Notes under the pieces: generated by a model | The model's input: only the letters and a program-made list of their open reading frames with translations | Told to the model about the DNA's origin: nothing | The model's database searches: none | Part shown: positions 17,084 through 25,261 of the stretch, piece by piece | Numbering within the stretch: the stretch's first letter is position 1 | How the letters are laid out: each line of letters starts with the position of its first letter | DNA from: Helicobacter pylori | GTDB lineage: Bacteria; Campylobacterota; Campylobacteria; Campylobacterales; Helicobacteraceae | Direction: 5' to 3' | NCBI RefSeq assembly: GCF_016755635.1 | Contig: NZ_CP051500.1 | Span: forward strand, 248,001-312,000 | DNA: 64,000 nucleotides | Position numbers and translations under genes: made by a program

Positions 17084-18297
17084 GAGCGTCTTTAGTTTTT
17101 TTGTGTAATGAAAAATGCGAAGTGTTAGAAGATTATGGCGTGGTCTTTGATGAAAAGATTGTTGAAATAGGCGATTATCAAAGTTTAACGCTTAAATACC
17201 CTCACTTAAAGACGCAGTTTTTTGAAAATTCCGTTCTGTTGCCCGCTTTTATCAACGCGCACACCCATTTTGAATTTTCCAACAACAAGGCGAGTTTTGA
17301 TTACGGGAGTTTTTCTGGCTGGTTAGGGAGCGTGTTAAACAATGGGGGGGCGATTTTAGAAAATTGCCAAGGGGCTATTCAAAACGCTATCAGCACGCAA
17401 TTAAAAAGCGGGGTGGGGAGCGTGGGAGCGATTTCTAACCACTTGATAGAAGTTGATTTATTAAAAGAAAGCCCTTTGAGTGCTGTCGTGTTTTTAGAGT
17501 TTTTAGGGAGCAGTTATTCTTTAGAAAAATTAAAAGCGTTTGAGGCCAAATTTAAAGAGCTAAAAGATTTAGAAGACAAAAAGCTTAAAGCCGCTCTCGC
17601 TGTGCATGCCCCTTATTCGGTGCAAAAAGACATGGCTTTGAGCGTGATCCAATTAGCCAAAGATTCACAAAGCCTGCTTTCTACGCATTTTTTAGAATCG
17701 TTTGAAGAATTAGAATGGGTAGAAAACTCTAAAGGGTGGTTTGAAAATTTTTACCAGCATTTTTTAAAAGAGTCTCATTTCAAATCGCTCTATCAGGGCG
17801 CGAACGATTACATTGACATGTTTAAAGACACGCACACTTTATTTGTGCATAACCAGTTCGCTTCTTTAGAAGCGTTACAAAGGATTAAATCTCAAGTCAA
17901 AAACGCTTTTTTAATCACATGCCCCTTTTCTAACCGCTTGTTGAGCGGGAAAGCGTTGGATTTAGAGAGAGTTAGAGAAGCCGGTTTGAGCGTGAGCGTC
18001 GCCACTGATGGCTTGAGTTCTAATGTTTCTTTGAGCCTTTTGGACGAATTGAGGGCGTTTTTGCTTTCCCATAACATGCCGTTATTAGAATTAGCCAAGA
18101 TCGCTCTTTTAGGGGCGACTAGGCATGGGGCTAAAGCTTTAGCTTTGAATAATGGCGAGATAGAAGCCAATAAGAGGGCGGATTTGAGCGTGTTTGGTTT
18201 TAATGAAAAATTCATTAAAGAGCAAGCGATCTTGCAATTTTTATTGCATGCTAAAGAAGTGGAGCGCTTGTTTTTAGGGGGGAAAAGGGTGATCTAA
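17071..18297 (+). CDS. Amidohydrolase, probable 6-amino-6-deoxyfutalosine deaminase
   Basis: A 408-residue zinc amidohydrolase of the chlorohydrolase/TRZ class. Metal ligands are visible: NAHTHFE (His64, His66), AVHAPYS, a LSTHFLES His and SVATDGLSSN Asp. By family and organism, the likely reaction is deamination of aminodeoxyfutalosine in the futalosine route to menaquinone, which H. pylori uses. That assignment comes from knowledge of this gene family, while the motifs alone say only purine-type deaminase. Start ATG 17071 lies inside the PyrC-like gene end after AAGGAG. Confidence 0.75.
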   Translation: MQIIGASLVFLCNEKCEVLEDYGVVFDEKIVEIGDYQSLTLKYPHLKTQFFENSVLLPAFINAHTHFEFSNNKASFDYGSFSGWLGSVLNNGGAILENCQGAIQNAISTQLKSGVGSVGAISNHLIEVDLLKESPLSAVVFLEFLGSSYSLEKLKAFEAKFKELKDLEDKKLKAALAVHAPYSVQKDMALSVIQLAKDSQSLLSTHFLESFEELEWVENSKGWFENFYQHFLKESHFKSLYQGANDYIDMFKDTHTLFVHNQFASLEALQRIKSQVKNAFLITCPFSNRLLSGKALDLERVREAGLSVSVATDGLSSNVSLSLLDELRAFLLSHNMPLLELAKIALLGATRHGAKALALNNGEIEANKRADLSVFGFNEKFIKEQAILQFLLHAKEVERLFLGGKRVI

Positions 18298-18320
18298 TTT
18301 GTTTTAAAGACAGAATGCGT

Positions 18321-18326
18321 TAAAAT
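18321..18326 (+). promoter_or_regulatory. Candidate -10 (TAAAAT) for the small nuclease and miaB
   Basis: TAAAAT is 32 bases upstream of the ATG at 18358, inside the short spacer after the deaminase gene. Confidence 0.4.
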
Positions 18327-18357
18327 GGGAAATCCAAATCAATTAAGGAAAGAGTCA

Positions 18358-18600
18358 ATGAAATTAGTTTTAGCCAAGAATACAAGAAAATCAGACGCTA
18401 AGAGCGTGGAATTAGAGGATTTGTACCACAAATTCAGTGAAGACAAGCGTTCTATTTTCTATTTTGCCCCCACAAACGCCCACAAAGACATGCTCAAAGC
18501 GGTGGATTTTTTCAAAGAAAAAGGCCATACGGCTTATTTAGATGAGGTGAGGGTCAGCACTGATGAAAAAGATTTTCTTTATGAATTGCACATTATTTAA
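18358..18600 (+). CDS. Small nicking nuclease/RNase (HP0268 family)
   Basis: An 80-residue protein starting MKLVLAKNTRKS. ATG 18358 is chosen because TTAAGGAAAG precedes it, while an upstream in-frame ATG at 18325 has no ribosome site. Length and sequence fit the H. pylori HP0268 protein, reported to have an Smr-like fold with DNA-nicking and RNase activity. No signal peptide or membrane segment. It lies 9 bases before miaB and is probably co-transcribed. The biological substrate is not evident. Confidence 0.75.
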   Translation: MKLVLAKNTRKSDAKSVELEDLYHKFSEDKRSIFYFAPTNAHKDMLKAVDFFKEKGHTAYLDEVRVSTDEKDFLYELHII

Positions 18601-18609
18601 AGGCTTGTA

Positions 18610-19923
18610 TTGAAAGTTTATATTGAAACCATGGGTTGTGCCATGAACTCTAGGGATAGCGAGCATTTGTTGAGCGAGCTTTCCAAACTAGACTATAAAG
18701 AGACCAATGACCCTAAAATGGCGGATTTGATTTTAATCAACACTTGCAGCGTGCGTGAAAAGCCTGAACGGAAATTGTTTTCAGAAATCGGTCAATTCGC
18801 TAAAATCAAAAAACCCAACGCCAAAATCGGGGTTTGCGGGTGCACCGCAAGCCACATGGGAGCGGATATTTTGAAAAAAGCCCCAAGCGTGAGCTTTGTG
18901 TTAGGGGCTAGGAATGTGTCTAAAATCTCTCAAGTGATCCATAAAGAAAAAGCGGTTGAAGTGGCGATTGATTATGATGAAAGCGCGTATGCGTTTGAAT
19001 TTTTTGAAAAAAAGGCTCAAATCCGATCGCTATTAAACATCTCTATAGGTTGCGATAAGAAATGCGCTTATTGCATTGTCCCGCACACTAGGGGGAAAGA
19101 AATTTCTATCCCTATGGATTTGATTTTAAAAGAAGCTGAGAAATTGGCGAATAACGGCACTAAAGAGCTCATGCTTTTAGGGCAGAATGTGAATAATTAT
19201 GGCGTGCGTTTCAGTAGCGAGCATGCGAAAGTTAATTTTAGCGATTTGTTGGATAAATTGAGCGAAATTTCAGGCATTGAAAGGATACGATTCACTTCGC
19301 CTCACCCCTTGCACATGAATGATGCATTTTTAGAACGCTTTGCCCAAAACCCTAAAGTGTGCAAGAGTATCCACATGCCCTTACAGAGCGGATCTAGCGC
19401 GGTGTTAAAGATGATGCGAAGGGGTTATAGTAAAGAGTGGTTTTTAAATCGGGTGGAGAGGTTGAAAGCTTTAGTGCCTGAAGTGGGCATCAGCACGGAT
19501 ATTATCGTAGGCTTTCCTAATGAGAGCGATAAGGATTTTGAAGACACGATGGAGGTGCTAGAAAAAGTGCGCTTTGACACGCTCTATAGTTTTATTTACT
19601 CCCCACGCCCTTTCACTGAAGCGGGAGCTTGGAAGGAGAGAGTGCCGTTAGAAGTTTCATATTCAAGGTTAGAGAGGTTGCAAAACAGGCACAAAGAAAT
19701 TTTAGAAGAAAAAGCCAAGTTGGAAGTGGGTAAAACGCATGTGGTGTTGGTGGAAAATAGGCGTGAAATGGATAATCAAATCGTGGGTTTTGAAGGGCGC
19801 AGCGATACGGGGAAATTCATTGAAGTAACTTGTAAGGAAAAAAGAAATCCGGGCGAGCTTGTAAAAGTGGAGATTGTTTCTCATTCCAAAGGGCGCTTGA
19901 TAGCGGCCATTAAAGGCAACTAA
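18610..19923 (+). CDS. miaB: tRNA-2-methylthio-N6-dimethylallyladenosine synthase MiaB
   Basis: A 437-residue methylthiotransferase that adds a methylthio group to i6A37 of tRNAs. N-terminal UPF0004 domain with Cys10, Cys46 and the GVCGC cysteines for the auxiliary 4Fe-4S cluster. Radical SAM domain with CDKKCAYC (Cys148, Cys152, Cys155). C-terminal TRAM domain (about 375-437). Start TTG 18610. A second paralog of the same superfamily, mtaB, lies at 34163. Confidence 0.95.
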   Translation: MKVYIETMGCAMNSRDSEHLLSELSKLDYKETNDPKMADLILINTCSVREKPERKLFSEIGQFAKIKKPNAKIGVCGCTASHMGADILKKAPSVSFVLGARNVSKISQVIHKEKAVEVAIDYDESAYAFEFFEKKAQIRSLLNISIGCDKKCAYCIVPHTRGKEISIPMDLILKEAEKLANNGTKELMLLGQNVNNYGVRFSSEHAKVNFSDLLDKLSEISGIERIRFTSPHPLHMNDAFLERFAQNPKVCKSIHMPLQSGSSAVLKMMRRGYSKEWFLNRVERLKALVPEVGISTDIIVGFPNESDKDFEDTMEVLEKVRFDTLYSFIYSPRPFTEAGAWKERVPLEVSYSRLERLQNRHKEILEEKAKLEVGKTHVVLVENRREMDNQIVGFEGRSDTGKFIEVTCKEKRNPGELVKVEIVSHSKGRLIAAIKGN

Positions 19924-19961
19924 TCAAAATAACCAATGAAGAGCGGGTTTAAAGGCGAGAA

Positions 19962-20615
19962 TTGAGCTTAAAATTTTTCAGGAAAAATATCGTTTTAAAG
20001 GTTGTCCCTCGTTTGGCGTTTGGAGTCCTTTGGTTGTTGCATAAAACTTGTAAAAACCGCTATTTTTTAGCTCAAAATTTAAAAGAAAAACCCTTTATTG
20101 TAAGCTGTTGGCATGGGGAGCTTGGCATGATCGGGTTTGCGTATTTAAGGCTTGAAAAACCTTCTGTTTATGTGATCGCAAGCCAGCATTTTGACGGATC
20201 TATTGCGGCGGGCTTGTTTGAAAGCTTTGGTTTTAAAAACATTAGAGGCTCTAGCAAAAAAGGGGGGGTTAAGGTTTTGATAGAAGGGCTTAAACGATTG
20301 AAAGAAGGTTGCGATGTCGCTATCACTCCTGATGGCCCTAAAGGCCCACGACACAGCATAGCGGATGGGGTGATCGCTTTAGCTCAAAAATCAGGCGTGG
20401 GGATTAGCGCTTGTCGGGTGGTTTGTAAAAACGCATGGCGGTTGAACACTTGGGATCAATTTGAAATCCCTAAGCCTTTTAGCGAAGTGTATTATTACAT
20501 GCTAGAATCTGTGATCATCCCTAAAGAATGGGAGCTTTCAAGGGCTAAAGAATATTTAAAGACGCGCATGGATTCTGTTGGGTTTAAAGAATCTCAAAGG
20601 GGTTTGGGTGCTTAA
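19962..20615 (+). CDS. DUF374 lysophospholipid-acyltransferase-like protein
   Basis: A 217-residue protein with an N-terminal hydrophobic segment (LAFGVLWLLH). The acyltransferase-like blocks are SCWHGELGMIG, SQHFDGSIAAG and TPDGPKGPRH, the DUF374 pattern. The family is predicted to transfer acyl groups to lipid or LPS precursors at the inner membrane, but the substrate is unknown. Start TTG 19962. It overlaps the following PilM-like gene by 8 bases, at the head of the cluster. Confidence 0.75.
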   Translation: MSLKFFRKNIVLKVVPRLAFGVLWLLHKTCKNRYFLAQNLKEKPFIVSCWHGELGMIGFAYLRLEKPSVYVIASQHFDGSIAAGLFESFGFKNIRGSSKKGGVKVLIEGLKRLKEGCDVAITPDGPKGPRHSIADGVIALAQKSGVGISACRVVCKNAWRLNTWDQFEIPKPFSEVYYYMLESVIIPKEWELSRAKEYLKTRMDSVGFKESQRGLGA

Positions 20616-21591
20616 AGGGTTAAAAAAAGCGTTTAAGGAGAGGTTTTGCTCTCAAGTGTATATCTCTTTTAATGTGGATCACAATCTTTTATCCACTCAA
20701 GTCATAAGGATCAAAAACGATCGCATTAAAGAGAAATTTTTTAAAACTTTTGAGACCAAAGTGGAGACTAAAAATGGTGAAGTCCCCATTCAAGCCTTAA
20801 AAATCGCCAGAACTTATAGCCAAAAATACCCCTACACTTATTTTAGCGCGATGAGTAAAGCTAAAGAGGTTTTATGCGAAAAGCAGGCGTTTGAACAAAT
20901 CAAACAAGAAAATCAAGATTATCATGCTTGCGAAGTCAATCAAAAGTATTGCGTTTATGTGGAATCTAAGGATTTTTTAAAGGATTTCAAGCGTTTTAAA
21001 ATCCAGGATGTGGATTTTTTGTTTTCGCCTTTTAGCCTTATTTATGATTTTGTGCGCGATAATTTAGAAAATAAGCCGTTGTTGTATTTGCTTTTGGAGC
21101 GTTCAAGATTTTATTTTTTGATTGCGGATAAAAAAGAGATTTTTTTAGCCAAATCCGTGTTTTTAGAAGAACAACCTGAACAGTTTGTAGAGAGCAAAGA
21201 AGAAGATTTTATGGGAATGGATAATGAGGCTGTGGATTTGTTTTTGAGTGAAATCCAAGAAGATATTGACAACCTTGAAGAAGCGATAGGCCTAGACAGC
21301 AGTAAGGATAATAGCGAAAAAATAACAGAGGACGCTTATAGTTTGATTGAAGGCATGACGAATATCCCCTTAATTGCAGATGTTTTGCAAGAGGGATTGC
21401 GCAGCGTCTATCATTCTAGAGAGATAGACTTTGTAGAAAAAGTGGTTGTTTTAGACAGCTGTCAAATCCACCACAAAGCGTTAATGCATTTGCAAGAAAC
21501 TTTGATGATAGAAGTGGATAGGCTTGATTTTTCTTTAGTGGAGCGCTTGAACATTTTAGCGCGCATGGAGAATGAAAAGCATGCGTTTTAG
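20608..21591 (+). CDS. PilM-like cytoplasmic protein, candidate flagellar cage component
   Basis: A 327-residue soluble protein from GTG 20608 (AAAGGGG five bases upstream). There is no strong catalytic motif. The N-terminal VYISFNVDHNLLSTQVIRI and the middle FLFSPFSLIYDFVR and LLYLLLERSRFYFLIADKKEIF look like the strands of an actin-type fold, followed by an acidic helical insert (about 205-245). What identifies it is position: directly upstream of proteins with PilN and PilO architecture. PilMNO homologs have been described in the Campylobacter flagellar motor cage (FcpMNO), and this is probably the FcpM counterpart. Confidence 0.55.
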   Translation: MLKGLKKAFKERFCSQVYISFNVDHNLLSTQVIRIKNDRIKEKFFKTFETKVETKNGEVPIQALKIARTYSQKYPYTYFSAMSKAKEVLCEKQAFEQIKQENQDYHACEVNQKYCVYVESKDFLKDFKRFKIQDVDFLFSPFSLIYDFVRDNLENKPLLYLLLERSRFYFLIADKKEIFLAKSVFLEEQPEQFVESKEEDFMGMDNEAVDLFLSEIQEDIDNLEEAIGLDSSKDNSEKITEDAYSLIEGMTNIPLIADVLQEGLRSVYHSREIDFVEKVVVLDSCQIHHKALMHLQETLMIEVDRLDFSLVERLNILARMENEKHAF

Positions 21592-22114
21592 TTACATTGA
21601 GCCAAGAGCGAAATACCTTATCAGCAAGCTTTCTAAAATTTGGGTTTTTTACATTTTTTTATCTTTTGTGGTGATAGGGGGGTTAGTGTGGTTTATGCAT
21701 AACGCCATTAAACGCACTCAAGACAACGCATCCAGTTTGACGATCCAAGAAAAGCTTTACCGCCATGAAATCAGCCGCTTGCAGGTTAAGACTGATGAAA
21801 CCTTAAAACTCATTAAAGAAGCCAAAAAGCGTTTGAATTACAACGATGATATACGAGATGTTTTGCAAGGGCTTTTAAATATTGTGCCGGATTCCATCAC
21901 TATTAATAGCATTGAAATAGACCAGCAAAGCGTGGTGGTTAGTGGTAAAACCCCTTCTAAAGAAGCTTTTTATTTTTTGTTTCAAAACAAACTAAACCCC
22001 ATGTTTGATTATTCTAGGGCGGAATTTTTCCCTTTAAGCGACGGGTGGTTTAATTTTGTCTCCACCAACTTTTCTAATTCCTTACTGATAAAAAACCCGG
22101 AGTCTATTAAATGA
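21581..22114 (+). CDS. PilN-like bitopic membrane protein, candidate flagellar cage component
   Basis: A 177-residue protein: a short cytoplasmic N-tail, one membrane helix (VFYIFLSFVVIGGLVWFM), a coiled coil, then a small periplasmic alpha/beta domain with NIVPDSITINSIEIDQQSVV and VSGKTPSKEAFYFLF. This is the PilN layout, including the VPDxIxIxSI and xVSGxxxS turns. ATG 21581 is about 10 bases after GGAG, and ATG 21572 is too close. It overlaps both neighbours. H. pylori is not known to make type IV pili, so recruitment to another machine is expected. Confidence 0.62.
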   Translation: MRFSYIEPRAKYLISKLSKIWVFYIFLSFVVIGGLVWFMHNAIKRTQDNASSLTIQEKLYRHEISRLQVKTDETLKLIKEAKKRLNYNDDIRDVLQGLLNIVPDSITINSIEIDQQSVVVSGKTPSKEAFYFLFQNKLNPMFDYSRAEFFPLSDGWFNFVSTNFSNSLLIKNPESIK

Positions 22115-22650
22115 AGCCATTGCATTTTTCACACCTGGACAGAGAGCAATCAGGCGATGTGGGGTTTATCATTAAAAACCTCGTTTTTTTAGGGGTTTTT
22201 TCCTTATTTGGTTGGTTGAATACCGAGTATTTCCTATGGCCTAGCATGCTGGAATTGAAAAAAATCCTTTTAGAAGAAAATCGTAAAAAAAGCGTTTTAG
22301 AATACGCGCAAAGGCATTTTGAAACAGCCCTAGCGAACTATCGCAATCAAAAAGAAACCAGCGAATCCTTATTAAAGATTTTTAATGATGAAGAGTCCAG
22401 GCGGATTTTAGAAAAGATTTTAAAAAAATGTTTTGATGCTTATAAAATCAAACCCTTGCTCTCTCAAAACCCCCTTCAAAAAACCCAATTTTTTATCATG
22501 GCCAGAGCGAGCGAATTGGAAAAGACCTATCTTTTTTTCACCCTAATCAACAAGTATTTACCGAGCGCTCAAAGCCAATTGCCTTTAAAAATCTCTAAAG
22601 ATGATGAAGGGCTGTTGGTGCAATTTAGCGTGAGTATTGATCTCCAATAG
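22111..22650 (+). CDS. PilO-like bitopic membrane protein, candidate flagellar cage component
   Basis: A 179-residue protein: a cytoplasmic N-tail, one membrane helix (NLVFLGVFSLFGWLNTEYFLWP), a charged coiled coil of about 60 residues, and a small C-terminal domain (KTQFFIMARASELEKTYLFF, KISKDDEGLLVQFSVSIDL). The order matches PilO. It starts in a 4-base ATGA overlap with the PilN-like gene. PilN and PilO normally form a periplasmic heterodimer, so these two should pair. Confidence 0.62.
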   Translation: MKPLHFSHLDREQSGDVGFIIKNLVFLGVFSLFGWLNTEYFLWPSMLELKKILLEENRKKSVLEYAQRHFETALANYRNQKETSESLLKIFNDEESRRILEKILKKCFDAYKIKPLLSQNPLQKTQFFIMARASELEKTYLFFTLINKYLPSAQSQLPLKISKDDEGLLVQFSVSIDLQ

Positions 22651-22665
22651 GATAGGGGTAGTTTA

Positions 22666-23064
22666 ATGCAAGATTTTGATTTCAGTTTTAATCCTAAGGC
22701 ATGCGAGGGTTGTGGGGCAAAGTGTTGCGTGGGGGAAAGCGGGTATATTTTTTTGAATATCCAAGAAATGCAACAAATTAGCGCTTTTTTAAAATTAGAA
22801 CTAGAAGAATTCAGTCAAAAATACGTTAAAAAGGTGGGGTATAAGTTCTCTTTATTAGAAAAAGACGCTAAAGAGTTGGGTTTGGCGTGCGTGTTTTTGG
22901 ATTTAGAAACCAAAAAATGCCAGATTTATAGCGTGCGCCCTAAGCAATGCCAAACTTTTCCTTTTTGGGAGAGCGTGAAAACTTTCTCTAAAGAGCAAAA
23001 AGAAGCTTTTTGCCAAAGCTGTCCGGGCATCACACAAAAAACCAAAGAAACTAAAGTGCGCTAA
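22666..23064 (+). CDS. YkgJ-type zinc/iron-chelating cysteine-cluster protein
   Basis: A 132-residue protein with CEGCGAKCC near the N-terminus, LACVFLD, KKCQIYSVRPKQCQTFPFW and CQSCPG near the end. This is the eight-Cys-plus pattern of the YkgJ/CxxCxxCC family (PF03692). Members are predicted to bind zinc or an iron cluster, but their function is generally unknown. It follows the PilO-like gene by 15 bases with AGGGG upstream. The stop codon lies in a hairpin at 23051-23076. Confidence 0.8.
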   Translation: MQDFDFSFNPKACEGCGAKCCVGESGYIFLNIQEMQQISAFLKLELEEFSQKYVKKVGYKFSLLEKDAKELGLACVFLDLETKKCQIYSVRPKQCQTFPFWESVKTFSKEQKEAFCQSCPGITQKTKETKVR

Positions 23065-23076
23065 AATTCACTTTAG
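23051..23076 (+). terminator. Inverted repeat spanning the YkgJ stop codon
   Basis: CTAAAGTG (23051-23058) and CACTTTAG (23069-23076) form a perfect 8-bp stem with a 10-base loop. The loop holds TAAAAT, which could instead be the -10 of the TPR gene 34 bases downstream. It could be an attenuator, a terminator or coincidence. Confidence 0.35.
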
Positions 23077-23100
23077 TTACACAAAAAAGGAAATAAAATA

Positions 23101-24396
23101 ATGGATATTCAAATAAAGAAAAGGTTTTTAGCAAATATATTGCTTTTTAGCTTGTTTTCTTGCCTTAAGGCTGAAACCCTTTCAGAAGATCATCAAATCC
23201 TGTTGAGTTCAGACGCTTTCCATAGAGGGGATTTTGCTGCCGCTCAAAAAGGCTATATGAATCTCTATAAGCAAACCAATAAGGTGGTGTATGCTAAAGA
23301 AGCGGCCATTTCAGCGGCGAGCTTAGGGGACATTAAAACCGCTATGCATTTAGCCATGCTCTATCAAAAAATCACCAATAATCGTAACGATGTTTCTATC
23401 AATAAGATTTTAGTGGATGGCTATGCGCAAATGGGGCAGATTGATAAGGCGATTGAACTATTACACAAAATCCGTAAAGAAGAAAAGACCATAGCCACAG
23501 ACAATGTGTTAGGGACTTTGTATTTGACTCAAAAGCGTTTGGATAGGGCTTTCCCGTTGTTGAATAAGTTTTATAACCAAGTGCATGATGAAGACAGCCT
23601 AGAAAAACTCATTACGATCTATTTTTTGCAAAACCGCAAAAAAGAAGGCTTGGATTTGTTGCAATCCCATATAGACAGGTATGGTTGCTCAGAGCAATTG
23701 TGCCAAAAAGCGCTCAACACTTTCACGCAATTTAACGAGCTTGATTTGGCTAAAACGACTTTTGCTCGTTTGTATGAAAAAAACCCTATTGTTCAAAACG
23801 CCCAATTTTACATAGGGGTATTAATCTTGTTAAAAGAGTTTGATAAGGCCCAGAAAATCGCAGAATTATTCCCTTTTGATAGGCGTTTGTTGCTAGACTT
23901 ATACACTGCACAAAAGAAATTTGATCAAGCTTCCAAACAGGCTTCTTTGATCTATCAAGAAAAAAAAGACCCTAAATTTTTAGGGTTAGAGGCGATTTAT
24001 CATTATGAAAGCTTGAGCGCGAATAAGAAAAAACTCACCAAAGAAGAGATGCTACCCATTATTCAAAAATTAGAGCAAGCCACCAAAGAGCGTCAGCAAA
24101 TACTCGCTAAAACCAAAGATAAAGAAGACGCGCAAGACGCTTTCTTTTATAATTTCTTAGGGTATTCCTTAATAGATTATGACATGGATATTAAAAGGGG
24201 CATGGATTTTGTGAGAAAAGCCTTAGCCTTAGATTCTGGATCAGTGCTTTATTTGGATTCTTTAGCATGGGGTTATTACAAATTGGGGAATTGCTTGGAG
24301 GCTAAAAAAATTTTTTCTAGCATCGCTAAAGAGTCTATCCAAGCCGAACCCGAATTAAAAGAGCACAATAAGATCATTCAAGAATGCAAGAAATAG
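23101..24396 (+). CDS. Secreted TPR-repeat protein
   Basis: A 431-residue protein with a signal peptide (FLANILLFSLFSCLKA-E). Successive helix-turn-helix repeats run through most of the length, e.g. AAQKGYMNLYKQTNK, IDKAIELLHKIRKEE, and a clear pair near the C-terminus (FFYNFLGYSLIDYDMDIKRGMDFVRKALALD then SVLYLDSLAWGYYKLGN). An LFSC stretch could be a lipobox, but the KA-E cleavage is more typical here. TPR proteins serve as periplasmic scaffolds. Next to PilNO-like genes a motor or envelope assembly role is plausible, though this is inference. Confidence 0.7.
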   Translation: MDIQIKKRFLANILLFSLFSCLKAETLSEDHQILLSSDAFHRGDFAAAQKGYMNLYKQTNKVVYAKEAAISAASLGDIKTAMHLAMLYQKITNNRNDVSINKILVDGYAQMGQIDKAIELLHKIRKEEKTIATDNVLGTLYLTQKRLDRAFPLLNKFYNQVHDEDSLEKLITIYFLQNRKKEGLDLLQSHIDRYGCSEQLCQKALNTFTQFNELDLAKTTFARLYEKNPIVQNAQFYIGVLILLKEFDKAQKIAELFPFDRRLLLDLYTAQKKFDQASKQASLIYQEKKDPKFLGLEAIYHYESLSANKKKLTKEEMLPIIQKLEQATKERQQILAKTKDKEDAQDAFFYNFLGYSLIDYDMDIKRGMDFVRKALALDSGSVLYLDSLAWGYYKLGNCLEAKKIFSSIAKESIQAEPELKEHNKIIQECKK

Positions 24397-24941
24397 GGAT
24401 TTTAGAAAATTTACAAAAAAGCTTAGCCTTAAAAGAGGGCATGCTTTCTTATGAAATGTTAGGTAAAAGCCTGTCGTATAACCCTTACTTGCCTAGAGTT
24501 ATTCCTCAAACCAAAGATTGTGTTTTTGTAACCCCTGATGAGGTTTTAGAAAAGCTTTTGAAAGAAAACACCCACACCGATTGCGTCATTGTCAATTTCA
24601 AAGGATTATACGAAATAGGCGCTCCAAGCGTGTTTGATTTAGAAGTTTTAGGGTTATTGCGCCGCCATGCGAACTCTTTGATAGTCCATGAGGATTTTTT
24701 CATCAGCCATTACCAGCTTTTAGAATCGCTTGTTCAAGGCTCTGATGGGGTCATTTTAGACGAAGAGCTTTTGAAAGAAGATTTAAAGGGCATGGTAGAA
24801 TTTTCTTGGCGTTTGGGCTTGAGCGTGTTTGTAGAAACCCACAAACAAGACTACACCCATTTAAAAGATTTAGGGGTTTTAGGCGTGTTGGAAAATAGCC
24901 CCCATTCTTATAATCAAAAAAAAATAGTCTTTTTAGATTGA
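24384..24941 (+). CDS. Degenerate indole-3-glycerol-phosphate-synthase-like protein
   Basis: A 185-residue protein, about 70 residues shorter than TrpC. Segments line up with the TrpC barrel: LIVHEDFFISHYQLLESL with the KDFxxDxYQ strand, GSDGVILDEELL with GADAxLLI, LGLSVFVETH with LGMxxLVEVH, and GVLGVLENS with GxNNR. The catalytic Lys is Glu103, and the phosphate-loop and NNR residues are lost. It is therefore unlikely to make indole-glycerol phosphate. It overlaps the TPR gene by 13 bases. Function unknown. Confidence 0.5.
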   Translation: MQEIGILENLQKSLALKEGMLSYEMLGKSLSYNPYLPRVIPQTKDCVFVTPDEVLEKLLKENTHTDCVIVNFKGLYEIGAPSVFDLEVLGLLRRHANSLIVHEDFFISHYQLLESLVQGSDGVILDEELLKEDLKGMVEFSWRLGLSVFVETHKQDYTHLKDLGVLGVLENSPHSYNQKKIVFLD

Positions 24942-24997
24942 ATTTTAAGCTAATTTAGAGTAAAAATCGTATTCAAACTTTTTAAAAGGAGTTAGTC

Positions 24998-25252
24998 ATG
25001 TCATTATTGGTGAATGATGAATGCATTGCGTGCGATGCTTGCAGAGAAGAATGCCCTAGTGAGGCGATTGAAGAGGGCGATCCCATTTATAATATTGATC
25101 CAGACAGATGCACGGAGTGTTATGGGTATGATGATGATGAGCCTCGTTGCGTGAGCGTATGCCCTGTAGATGCGATTTTACCGGATCCTAACAATGCAGA
25201 GAGCAAAGAGGAATTGAAATACAAATACGAAATCTTAAAAGAGCAAGATTAA
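24998..25252 (+). CDS. 2[4Fe-4S] ferredoxin, Alvin-type
   Basis: An 84-residue electron carrier. Cluster I is CIACDACREECP. Cluster II is CTEC, an eight-residue insert containing GYDDDEP, then CVSVCP. A C-terminal helical extension follows. The insert between the second and third cluster-II cysteines and the tail are typical of Allochromatium-type ferredoxins. Likely partners are pyruvate or 2-oxoglutarate ferredoxin/flavodoxin oxidoreductases, which are not in this window. AAAAGGAG precedes ATG 24998. Confidence 0.93.
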   Translation: MSLLVNDECIACDACREECPSEAIEEGDPIYNIDPDRCTECYGYDDDEPRCVSVCPVDAILPDPNNAESKEELKYKYEILKEQD

Positions 25253-25261
25253 AGGCTAGCA

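Noticed and set aside
18325..18357. Upstream ATG 18325 as start of the small nuclease gene
   Set aside because: It lies next to the -10-like TAAAAT with no ribosome site, while ATG 18358 follows AAGGAAAG and gives the 80-residue family length.
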